From the NCBI GenBank assembly GCA_015501595.1, contig JADNRX010000012.1:248001-312000 (forward strand): a stretch of DNA of 64,000 nucleotides. The letters run 5' to 3'. The position numbers were made by a program, and so were the translations under genes. The stretch comes from Hymenopellis radicata (lineage: Eukaryota; Basidiomycota; Agaricomycetes; Agaricales; Physalacriaceae). Positions 10,829 through 21,460 of this stretch are shown here, piece by piece. The notes beneath the pieces were generated by a model. That model did not search any database and had not been told where the DNA came from. It saw nothing but the letters and a program-made list of their open reading frames with translations. The first letter of the stretch is position 1, and every line of letters begins with the position of its first letter.

Positions 10829-12222
10829 TCACCAATCGTGCAAACTGCTGCAGCCGGGCCGTGAGATATTGACACCGCCACGAAGTAGTTTCGGGAGGAC
10901 CATGCCCTCTTCTATCGTGTTGTTCACGATCGCCTCAACCTCGTGTGTCGATACGCGGCCATACCAGACTCCCGCACCCTGTGGGGTGTAAATCTATGGG
11001 CATTATTCATAAGCCAGCGGCATTTAGCGGGGAAGGGACTACTCACGATACAATTACCCGCGTACCGGTGCCCGCCAATGTGCGAATTGCGGACGATAAG
11101 TGCCGTCCGTGTTCCCTGGATGTCTTGCAACTGTCGCATCACGTTCGCCTCTTGCTCCTCCTCGGTGCCCACGAAGTCCTCAAGGGGATCATCGATCGGA
11201 TGCTCCAGCTGGGTGTCTACTGTCCACCCTTTGCTTTCCAAGCTTTGCGTAAATGCTATAAAGATGGCGTTATAACGTTGTCATGGATGAACGAAATGAC
11301 GAACCGTGCTCCAGTTTGATCGCTGCTATTGAGCAACGCTTGTCACGCTTTTTATGAGAGCCTAGACATGCATGTTAGTCATGACAACAAAGGGAAAGCT
11401 GAGAGACTGCGCACATAACAGGATAACACAAGAGTACGGTATTACCCAAGAATTGAAAGGGCTTTTTTGCAAGAGATCGCCTCCGAGTCCGAGCTGAGGA
11501 TCTATAACGGTGTTCCATAGATCCTGCGCGCCCTCAAGAGAGCGCGGCACCTCCGTGACCATCTTGTAATCGGGAAAGATGAGGATGGTTTCTCGCTCGG
11601 GGTCTTCGCATAAGGTAGAATGGCTTCCGTTGAGAATAGATATCTTTTTCGCGTCTTCGGCATTGAAGACACCAGGAGCCGTTGGAGGCGGAGGGTTCGC
11701 AGTGACGACAGTCCCGAGTTCCTTTTGGCGTAATAGGAGAGAGTCTAATGGAGGAGAGCGAGGTAGAGAGACAACGCTTGGCCGCCGTTCCTTAGCAATA
11801 CCCTTGTGTTCGACTTGTGAAAGGTAGGCGGCGAGAGACCCGTGTGTATGCGTTATTTCGCGATCCCAGTCGCTCTGACCAGTTGATATAACTATCTGTA
11901 TGCATGGATAAGAGACACGTCGCGAAATAGAGGGCATAAAACGGACTTGGCGGCGGTAAGGCCTTACTGAACCCAACATATGACTCTCCATGTCGACATC
12001 AAACTTAGGATACGCCTCGTGTCCTGACGATGACAGCCCGTTATCAGATAACTGTATCAAGTGCAAAAAAACCGGCTTACCTTCGTCGCAAGGATCCGGA
12101 CATGCTCGACACTGCGCGTATGTTACTGGGACCGATGAGGCCTCGAGTTCAGCGTGAAGGCCTTGCAAAGTGTTGTCCTGGCCTAGAACGAGGGCAAGAC
12201 CGCGGCGAAGAAAAGCGGACAT
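10829..12222 (-). CDS. Sucrase/ferredoxin-like (Apd1-type) protein (376 aa)
   Basis: Six exons: 12081-12222, 11947-12023, 11415-11895, 11305-11361, 11047-11255 and 10829-10993, totalling a whole number of codons. The family order is intact: CRACPDPCDEG near the N-terminus, FDVDMESHMLGSVRPY, IVISTGQSDWDRE, ILNGSHSTLCEDP, the WVIPYSCVILLCSHKKRD segment, and the signature SHIGGHRYAGNCI, which carries the histidines and cysteine of the thioredoxin-like [2Fe-2S] domain in Apd1-type proteins. It ends with GVWYGRVSTHEVEAIV and LRGGVNI. Yeast Apd1 is linked to redox and iron-sulfur tolerance; the exact role in basidiomycetes is not known. I chose the ATG at 12222 because upstream in-frame codons read through what looks like 5' leader. 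The KRDKRCS segment after the third intron is slightly changed from the more usual KRDNRC. Confidence 0.9.
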
Positions 12223-14314
12223 GACGTTAAGCGTGCAAGGGCCAGCAACCCACAGGAAACGCTGGATTAATGAACGAAGATGGACGTAAGAGTCTGAGAC
12301 CAAGCCGTGCTGTGCTCGTCGTTGCCGACTAATTTCGAAAGACTCCTGTCTTCTATAAAGTCGATGTGACGAATTAGAGACAGGGGGACCGCGGAATGTG
12401 GGGGTTATCTGATAAGCCAAGTTTGGGGCACCGTCTTATCGGGCGAGACCTGCCTTTTATATATTGCCATGTTTACTCCGTTTTATCCGACCCAGTCCGA
12501 AATACTCCGACTCCGCCTCACCTCATCTTTTACTGTTTTTCCTTTCCGCCTTTCACGACAAGGGTGGCGCGACCGACGGCTCGCTGCAATTGGGCGCGAT
12601 AAGCAAATTTCTTATTGCACAATGCCTGGATCGGCCTCGTTCCCCGACGGAATCTCTATTTAAAGGTTTCCGTTATCTGCGCTCAGGTAGATGTCACTCA
12701 TCTTATTACAGCTATTTCAAATTAGATGACAGTAAGTGATCGCGTTTAAAAGACAGACCTAATCTAGTGTTCCACCATGGCTTGGATCAGTGTTGGGCAC
12801 CTAAATTGGGCAAGCTGCCTCAAAATAGGCCCGCCTTCCCTCACGACACCCAAGACTCTGGCCTCGTCGAGGTCAATTCAGTCCACCGGTGCATGGGTGA
12901 TTTCGAGGTAGGAGTCGAACACCTAGCTTAGGTTTATTCGATAGAGACACTCGATCGCTTACTGTCATCTATTTTGCAAACAGCTGTAATTCTTACCTGC
13001 GCGTGGGAGAGAACCAATACAAGTGACTGAGCTCTCGTTCCTTGGCACCTACCAAGAGTTCGGTCTGTGCCATCTGGTATTCTTGTAATCTGTCTTCGCA
13101 CCGGAGATCTGTGGCCTGTGTACCAGCCGAGGAAAGCTCTATAGCTCATATATCAAAGGCACTTGGACACATCATCGATGGAGTTTGACATGGCCTATCT
13201 TTGTCCACTCGCCGGGTACTCACTTTGCCTGAAGGACTGCGTATTTCTGCAAAGGGCCACTAGTTCCACTTTGAATTTGAATTTGCAACGCCACCAAGTG
13301 TTTGCACATCGAGGTTACATGACGACCCACAACTGTCGGCAATCTTGTATTTTTAAAATTTTAGGTCGACGGATTCGGCAAGTCCCTGGAACCCTCTCAG
13401 TCTTGATCTTCTTGGTCCCGACTTCCAATACCCCATAAGTATAACCTCTGCTGGTATACTGCTTACTTGAAGTCAATGGTTCCTGGACTTGACTTCGCCT
13501 CCCGGTTGCACGCGACGCCTGCCTATATTTCGAATCATCTGTCACTGGCCCTTGTCCCCTGAGGATTGCCTACGGACGAAACGAACACTGTTGCTACCAA
13601 CCATCACCCCATTTTGACATCCTTGTCGCGACATCTCTTAGGACCCGAAGGTTCTATAACAGCTGTTGCGACTTCGGGTCTTTCCTCACATACGAAACAG
13701 TCAAACTCTTCCAAAAGCTATACCTCTGAGAGAGATCGTCTTTTCAGCCTTGCGAAGAGGCTACTCGAGTATATATTCGCGCACTTCTGGATCGAGGATG
13801 CCAAACCTGAACAAATGTCACATACTTATATTTGACATCCTTGTGCGCCGAGTACCTCACAACAACATCATCAAACAAGGTGTGGCGTAGTAGTAGAAAG
13901 AAAAGCACAAGGACCACAGAGAAAAACTTGGCATACCAGGACATGCTTCGTCGAATACGCCTTTGCGGAGCAGATTCAATTGACCATATTGACTTCCCGA
14001 GTGCTGACGGTCCCGGAGGTCCGCGGGAGCTTCAATTCCCCACCTCCTCTCTAAGAAATTCAAACGAAAGCTATGCATCTCTCAAATCACTTGGCGCTCT
14101 CGAGCTCACCCAAGCGACTGGAGCTTATGACATCTCGTTCTAGTCGGAATCTGTAACATCCTCGAAACCCGACTCACATGCGTCCTCTGCTCACCCCACA
14201 TGTGTCTGAAAGTCACGTTGCTGTTACAGTCCAGGAGTATATAAGAGCTCGCATAAACGGCGTTTCAACATTTCATTTCGCTCCCTCGCCTTCCCTCTCG
14301 AGTGCCGCTCTTTC
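12223..14314. other. 2.1 kb intergenic stretch
   Basis: Only short unrelated open frames are visible. A minus-strand frame at 13744-13944 begins with a very hydrophobic stretch (FFSVVLVLFFLLL), which could be the first exon of a small membrane or secreted protein, but no following exon could be found. Otherwise I see nothing supportable apart from the GH16 promoter at its right end. Confidence 0.4.
14238..14245 (+). promoter_or_regulatory. TATA box of the GH16 gene
   Basis: TATATAAG lies about 70 nt before the start codon at 14315, with pyrimidine-rich sequence (CGCTCCCTCGCCTTCC) between, a typical strong fungal core promoter. Confidence 0.6.
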
Positions 14315-15422
14315 ATGTCTGTAAAGTTCCTCCTCCTCGCCTTGGGACTTTCCCTCCTCGCGCCTTCATCTCAGGCACGCGAAAACTTGGCTTCGCGTCA
14401 GAACTCATGTGACACGTACACCACGTCCGGTGTATCAGGAGGTTTTACAGAACGGACTTTCATCGACTTCAGCTCCGTTTCCTCAGGACAAGACGCGGCT
14501 TCATTCCTTTCGTACGTCGCAAAAAATCAATCTACTCGCGCTGTCGCCCATTATTCGTTGCAGCCAATACGACTTCGAAATCAGCAATTATGGCGTCGAT
14601 AGCACGCCCATCGGACACACCTTCACTCCCGATAACGTCAAGCTCGGGGATGGTGCGCTCGAGATGAAGGTCTCCGCTTACTCCTCCGATGCCGTCATAA
14701 GCTCCGAGATCGTCTCATCGGCTACTTTCAAATACGCGTCTGTTCGCGTCGTCCTCAAGTCCAGCACGACAAAAGGCGTCTGCGAGGGCATCTTCTTCTA
14801 CCGTAGGTCCCAGGCAACCCAGTCATTCCATAAACTCACGAGTGTCTTCTAGAGGGAGACACACAGGAAACGGACATCGAGCTTCTGACGACGACTAGTT
14901 TACAAGCGAGCGCCACCGTCCCAGCGGGATTCTGGACGACCAACCAGGTATAAGCATCCACATACGCTATCATTCAGAGTCGTATCCTCATGCATTGCCC
15001 GCTTTCAGGCCCTCGTCCAAGGCGAAGACTCCACCTCAGAGAACATCGCATTCAATTTCGACCCGACAGCAGATTTCCACGAGTATCGCATCGACGTACG
15101 TTGCTCGGCTCCTCGTGCGTCCCATGACGGCTGACCGCTCCTCTAGTGGACATCCTCCTCCACCACATTTTACGTCGACGGCACACAGGTCAACCAGCTT
15201 ACAGAGAACGTAAGTGCGGTGCTTCAGATTGACGTGCGAGGCTGACTCGGCGCTTGACAGGTCCCCACAGCCGCCACCAACTTCATCTTCAACGCGTGGA
15301 GCAGTGGCGACCCGTACTGGTCAGCTGGACCGCCCACTGCAGACTCAATTTCGAGCATCAGGTCCATCGAACTCTACACAGGATACACGTCCACGGCATC
15401 TGGATCGACGTGCAGTGTATAG
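14315..15422 (+). CDS. Secreted GH16-type beta-glucanase/transglycosylase (280 aa)
   Basis: Six exons: 14315-14511, 14564-14802, 14853-14947, 15009-15095, 15147-15209 and 15261-15422. A signal peptide (FLLLALGLSLLAPSSQA) is followed by a short propeptide-like region and a GH16 beta-jelly roll. The catalytic ExDxE triad is in TQETDIELL (exon 3), with the first Glu as nucleophile and the last as acid/base by family rule. Other hallmarks are HEYRIDWTSS, TTFYVDGTQV and WSSGDPYWSAGPPT, the last typical of fungal GH16 proteins acting on beta-1,3/1,6-glucan. It is probably secreted and used in remodelling or degrading glucan. No carbohydrate-binding module or GPI signal is seen at the C-terminus. 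The exact substrate cannot be told from sequence. Confidence 0.92.
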
Positions 15423-16111
15423 AGGGTTTCTTCTCCAAGTTATTGTTGTATACAGGCATCCACCGGTCCTTTAAACACCACCACTCCTTTAAACACTTTA
15501 TATCTCTACAAGTTCTCACTGTTATGGGCACTCTTTTTGAATTTAAATGATCTTTTAGTTTATAAAATGAATTGTAGATACATCTGAGAGCACGAACGAA
15601 GCTACATACTGCGTGAGAGAGAGGTGTCGGAAATGGGCCGTGGGAAGCATGTGTAAGCAGATCGGTCCTTTAAACCCGAAGATCAGTCTCAGCTTAGCAC
15701 CAAAAATCATGAAAATATTCAGGGGTACTCTGCAGGTATAAACAAAGGTTTTCATCACTGGAAGTGTGGTACGAAAGTCAAGGGATGTCGAAAGATCACA
15801 AAATTAAATTTCGGCGTACATCGGACCGGTGGATGCCTATACCACATATCATGCTCAAAGGCGCAAAACCAACGTTGTCCTGGACGAAAATCTTGACCGA
15901 ATCGCGAAGAACAAACATGAGAATTCTGAAAACTATACAAAGCAATGCAATTGGCTATTACTACAAACTAGTCTAAAGCGACGGACTTTTGCCACAATGA
16001 AAAATGGGTGTAAGAGGAGAAGATATAAAACATACAAATGTCCATTGGGACTTCTCAGGTATCGCCTCCAACATAATTAAGTATTACGCCCCCGCCAGGC
16101 TATTATCCCCC
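15423..16111. other. Intergenic region between convergent GH16 and Sch9-like genes
   Basis: An AT-rich stretch of about 690 bp holding both 3' ends. Nothing else recognised. Confidence 0.4.
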
Positions 16112-18611
16112 TCACTCGACCTCCGTAAAACCTAGTCCTTTTCTTCTACCGCGAGCATAACGTCCTGCACTCCTGGAAAAGTCCTCATACTCATCCTCCG
16201 TCGTTGGCTCTGCACCTTCCTCATCACTCTTGTTCCCGCCATGTCCGGTGGCCCTATGCCGAATCTCCAAATCGTCCATCACGCTCTCCCCCGAGAACGA
16301 GAATCCCTTGAAGTTATCCTGCACGCTGCTCGTGAGCGGGCTACCTCGTCCCGTCGAGCCCTTGCCTTTTGACCCCCTGGAGGGCTTCTTCCCTCCCTTG
16401 ATATCCACGCCCTTGCTACTCCGACTCGACATCGATAAACCTCCAAATCCGCCGTAGAGACTCCCGAGGCTGCTTGAGCTATTACTTCTGCTGCCCTTCT
16501 CGCTGCCGAGTGGTCCATTCGGCATGTGAAACCCGGAAGAGCCGAGGCTGCCCATCACCCAGTCCTCGCTCGGGTCATCTTCATCCATAAATCTAGAAGA
16601 AAACTCCGACAGATCCGCCCCCGTGAATTCCGGGTCAAAGTTGGCCGTGCTCTCATCGCTCTCGACGACAGGCTTGAAGGGCGGCGTGACCTGCTTCAAA
16701 GACAGTGCCTTGAAGTCAATCGATGCAAAGAAGGGATGCTCTTTCAGCTCTTCCGCATCTCGCGTAGCCCCAAGTCGGTGCTTCGGATTACGGTTCAACA
16801 ACTACATGAATGATTAGTGAGTTTAGAATGATAAGGCGTCTGATAAGCACTCACACCCTTGACGAACTGCTTGCCTTCCTCGTTGATAACTCCCTTGGGA
16901 AACCGGATCTTCCCAAAACAGATGTTCTTGTACATCTGCTGGGTCTCCTCGGCATAAAAAGGACTCCACCCGCAGCACATTTCAAACAGCAAGACACCCA
17001 AGCTCCAGAAATCCACAATCTTTGAATAGCCCTGCTCATCCAGGAGTATTTCAGGAGCAAGGTATTCAGTCGTTCCACAAAATGTCGTTGTCAGCTGGTC
17101 GGCACCCAAGTCCGCTTTGGATAAACCGAAATCACAGAGAGCGACATGTCCGGTAGCATCAAGAAGAATGTTTTCGGGTTTGAGATCGCGATAGACGATA
17201 CCGTACTTGTGCAGATGCTCCAGAGCGAGCACAAGTTCGGCAATGTAAAAACGAGCACGTTCCAAGGTGAACCGTGTTTCCCGTTGTAGATGCCAGAAGA
17301 GCTCACCACCACTCTTAAAATCAGTAACAAGGTATAGGTCCTGGTCGGTTTGAAAGCTGAACTTGAGTCCGACGAGGAATGGACACTCGAGGGATCGCTG
17401 AAGGATCTTGCGCTCGCCAATAGTATGCGCAACCTCCTTTTTGGCAACGATCTCTTTCTTGGACAAGACCTTCATAGCGTAGATACGCTTGGTATCGCGT
17501 TTGCGGACCTGGAAGACCTTGCCAAAGGTGCCTCGGCCAATGAGCTTGAGAAATTCGAAGTCTCGCGGAGTGAGTGCGCGTTTGACCTGTATGCACATCA
17601 GAAACCGCCGCAATAAGAAGACCGGGGAGAAGTACCTTGTAGGCTTCAAATGTGATTTGAACACGTATCTCGCCAGAGACAACCTCGTTCTCAAACGGGA
17701 GCAGTTTGTACCACTGGTCAACAGATTGGTCATGGATGAGGACGGGTTTGATTTGAACCGTGCCGAGAAAACCAAGATCCTGAACGGTGCGGTCGTAGAC
17801 GTTGAAAGTGATGAGGGAGGATTCCGACGTTACATCGCTGCAGAAAATGAAACACAACACAACAGGACTGCGATGAGTAACGCACAATGAGACTTCATGC
17901 TTCCATACAGGATTGGTTGCGCTGACACGACCAAACAAGCCGCCGTTGCTAGCGCCGGTAGAGGATGATGACTTTGATGAGACGCTGGACGATGGCGACG
18001 GCGGGTGGCCTGCGGCACGGGTGAGGGCATTGACGGCGGTAGTAGAGCCAGTCTTGGATGGGACGCCCTTGACCTCCTTGTCGGCTTCATCGGTGGGATC
18101 GCGACTAACAAACTCGTTTTGTTCAAACTGCACGACAACATAGGGCTTCGCTGCAGAACTGTGAACATTGAGAGAACGGGCCTGGATGAGCTTGACATGT
18201 ATCTGGCCGCGGGAGTTTGTCAGCGGGGGAGGGGGCGAGGGCGACTGTGGTTTCGATCTAGACGGAGCATGCATGTTAAAGTCGGGCGCATGAAGAGAGA
18301 CACTGGTGGTCGGCAGAGCAGCAGCAAAGGACGAATGGGCAGTCGGCGCCTGTGAGCTGCCTGGTGTCAGGTCGAATGGATTGGACACGGACAGACGAGT
18401 CGGGGTGAGGAGTGGATGATGGGCAGAAGCAGGTGACGACAGCGTGTCGAACGGGTTGCGGTCAACCCCGGCCCTGGGCGTCATTTGGTCCAAATTGGCC
18501 ACTGTAGGCGTCGTGGGCCACAGTTTAATCATACCACTGGTATGCGGGTGAACAAGATGGAGGTATAGGGTAGAGAATGACTTACATATCATGCCTATCA
18601 TTCTCCGTCAT
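16112..18611 (-). CDS. SCH9: Sch9-type AGC protein kinase with C2 domain (766 aa)
   Basis: Five exons: 18586-18611, 17886-18536, 17636-17837, 16855-17586 and 16112-16801, in frame throughout. The first exon is only 26 nt and encodes MTENDRHDI. A disordered N-terminus (about residues 1-115) leads into a C2-like domain (about 118-290: GQIHVKLIQARSLNV ... WKHEVSFDVTSESSL ... FNVYDRTVQDLGFLGTV). The kinase domain follows (about 302-560): GRGTFGKVF loop, YAMKVL lysine, IVYRDLKPEN, CDFGLSK and activation loop TTTFCGTTEYLAPE. The AGC tail has a hydrophobic motif FKGFSF near residue 705, the TORC2/TORC1-type site. C2 plus AGC kinase is the Sch9 architecture; Sch9 acts downstream of TORC1 in nutrient signalling and ageing. 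YRD in place of HRD is normal for many AGC kinases. All catalytic residues are present. Confidence 0.94.
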
Positions 18612-19614
18612 AGTGGAGTCTCCTCCGGAGTAGTCTCTCGGGCTCTGATCCAGAACATCCCTGATATGCTTGCCATCCTCTGTCTTTCTCTTCATTCCAG
18701 ACTAGGAGATCGCACTCAGATCCTTTTTCTCAACTCGCGATCATGATCACTCCATCGTGGACCCTCCCGGATATCTCCTAAGCCACTCCTAGCTTACACC
18801 AATGTACTAGCAGTCGAAACCGAGCTCAACATTGGCTGCCGGAGCTTGGATATCTCTGCTATTCTCGACTATCCAGGCCTCCTACATCAATAACAAGTAA
18901 AGTATGTACACTACAACTTTCCACGTTTATACGAATCCCGAACGCGCTTGTCTTGGAGCCTATAAGGAGCCGAACTCCAAACCCCAAACCCTTGATGGGA
19001 TAACGCCTTGACAACTGGCTTCCAGTCCCCCTCGAAAGTGCATTCTGCATATTTAGTGGCTAAATATAACCTTCGGTCCGCATTCCGAACTGCACTGCTT
19101 TCAGCCACGATCGCGTCTTGTTCGCGCGACAAATTCTCTTCTGTTTCTCATTGTGCATCGCCGAGGTTCTACACCTGGCTACGCTCAAATTTAAGCTTTC
19201 TAATCAATTCAATCTTCTTGATGTCCAGCTAGGGTTTTATGGCGTGATCTATTCTTCAAGAAGCATCATTTCGACTTTCTAAACGATTGAGCGTTGCAGA
19301 ATGTTTTTAGGCTGTATGATCTGCTTCCTATTCTTAGTTAGACCGCAGTTCCAACTTAGCTGCGGTTTGGTTGTGTCCCACACATCACTCAGAAGCACCG
19401 GCTTGAGGCACTGTTCAATTCTCGGAACCAAATCCCAGAATAGACGGCTTCAATCACTACTACTACTACGTTTAACACCCAGTCTCACACCGTGTCAGAA
19501 GACGTTCAACATGAATTGCCAGTATCCCAAGTTTTTAGTTACAGTAACAAGTAGAAATACAGAATATACAAGCACGCAAGAAAGCAGGAGTCTCAAACCA
19601 AGATTTCACACTCT
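18612..19614. other. 1.0 kb upstream of the Sch9-like gene
   Basis: Presumably the Sch9-like promoter and leader plus the 3' region of the next minus-strand gene. No open frame or repeat that I can support. Confidence 0.4.
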
Positions 19615-20670
19615 TTACTCGTCATCGTCATCCTCTTCTTCCCCATTGCCCTCCTCCAACTCCAAAACCAGCTCTGCGTCAGGCTCAACACCCGCATGCG
19701 CCATCGTCTCATCCACATCACACGGGAATTTCTCAAAGTCATCGTCACCGACGGGCACAAGAAGTGATAGTCGAGCACTAGAATCAACCACTTGAACACG
19801 ACGTGTAGTACAAGCGAAGGAATACGCACCCATCCGGATCAACTCCAAAGACCTTACAGACAGCGTTGAGGACCTTGCGTACGGGATAGCGTCCACGCGT
19901 CAACAGCGCAGCGCGTTGTTCAGCCTCCGGGCCGCGCACCGTAATCTTGAAGCGCTCATTCGGATCCGTCGCGTTGAGCTTTTCGGTGCCTTGTGAAGGG
20001 GACTTGACGGGGGAAGACAGTACGTGCTTCACTGGAGAAGGTGCTGGCGGCGCTGGCTTGAACTTGGGCGCCTTGGGAGCGGCAGGCGAAGGCGGTTCTT
20101 CAGCTGAATTTGAGTGAGATAATATGATTGTCGCGATGTGAGAAGGTGAATTTACCACGTGCAGTGGGCTTAACTGGCGCGCGCCTTCGCGGCGGAGGCG
20201 ATCCTTCGTCTTCGTCTTCATCTTCGAGCTCTGGCTCCTGTTTAATCTCAGGATTCTCAATTTTGACGGCTGGTGCAGGAACATCTAATTGCGATTGTTT
20301 CTTGAGTAATCTGGCGAACGGTGCGTACTCACCGTCAACATGATCCCACTCAGAACTCTGTGACCCACTTCCTCCAACACCGGCGTTATTACCAAAGAGA
20401 TCTTCCGCAGAATGGATGGAAGGCGTCCGCTTGTGCTCTTTCCCTTTTCCTTTCTCATCTCCCACCTCTAAGCGTACATGAGAAGACAACTTGATAACCG
20501 AATAAGGACATACCAGTAGGTGCAACGTCGACGTTCACTTGATCCAAATACGGCACAACCACGCTCCACGCGTCTTCGTCAATCTCCGCGTCCTTCTCGT
20601 CGAGCATAACCCTTAGAGATACAGCGGCATCGTCGTCTAATCGCAATTTGTTGCGCAGCGCGCTAATCAT
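19615..20670 (-). CDS. Unrecognised acidic protein with possible C-terminal ubiquitin-like domain (285 or 301 aa)
   Basis: Exons 20514-20670, 20333-20467, 20156-20284, 19830-20103 and 19615-19777. The N-terminus (MISALRNKLRLDDD) is followed by a low-complexity middle rich in Ser, Pro and acidic residues. The C-terminal 90 residues (from FKITVRGPEAEQRAALL through VRKVLNAVCKVFGVD, ARLSLLVP, PCDVDETMAHAGVEPD, AELVLELEE) have the strand-helix-strand rhythm and LVLEL ending of a ubiquitin-like/SUMO-like (Rad60 SLD-type) fold. I infer this from pattern only. The 48-nt segment 20285-20332 has good splice borders but is also an open frame of 16 codons, so it could be spliced or retained. No function assigned. 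Confidence 0.65.
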
Positions 20671-21460
20671 GTCCTAGACCGGGATTGACTGGGGTCGTAC
20701 ACAAAAGAAACGCCCAAAACGCACATCATATACAGTTCTCCTGCGCATGAGGATCTCTCGCGCGCCATGCCGCACTAGGAGCACCGGGACGTCGTCATTA
20801 TGTTGACCGATGCGCATGATATGAGTGGCAGGTGAAAGAAAATATGTCGGGGTCGCCTTAAAGATAACTCGAACCGCGATGCAGAAAGTGAGACTCCTTC
20901 AGGATTTGGCGCGGTGTAGATACCACCTTGTGCGTGGTCTCGGTTGAACGAGAGCGTGTTACTGACGTAATCTGATCCTTTCAACAGTCGAGTTTCTTCC
21001 CACGCTCAGTCTCCTCTAAATCTATGTTATTCTTCGCACTGTATGCTACACGGTAGTTTTAGCACATCAAGACCGCTAGATGTCTTGATAGACGTTGCAG
21101 AGGATTCTGCCGATGGAGCTCACCTTGGATTGCAGCTCGTCGTACTTATCGTTCTTCGCCAGAGCTCTTCAAGTTCGCCTTAAAAAGGCAGCCGGTCAGA
21201 ACCTTCTTGTGGTCATCCATCAGGATATTCAAGACCTCCAACTGGTTCTCGCTTCACTGTCGTTCTTCCAGAGGTTCGTGATAAAGACTCAGAGTAACCT
21301 GCCTCAATCGCCTCCTCCAAAAACGTCTTTCGCTTTACCCGATGTAGATGTTGTCTGGGAGTCAACGAGAAACCATGTTCAAAAACAAATAGTTTAGCGT
21401 AAAGAAAAGAAACAAAACACAAGTAAAGACGACGAAACAAGCAGGAAATCCGAACCAGCC
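20671..21460. other. Intergenic region, about 790 bp
   Basis: Holds the promoter of the minus-strand gene on its left and the 3' end of the ChAPs gene on its right. No supportable gene. Confidence 0.4.

Noticed and set aside
12880..12930. tRNA-like GTAGGAGTCGAACACCTAG segment
   Set aside because: The flanking bases do not form a T-arm stem or an acceptor stem, so this is not a tRNA.
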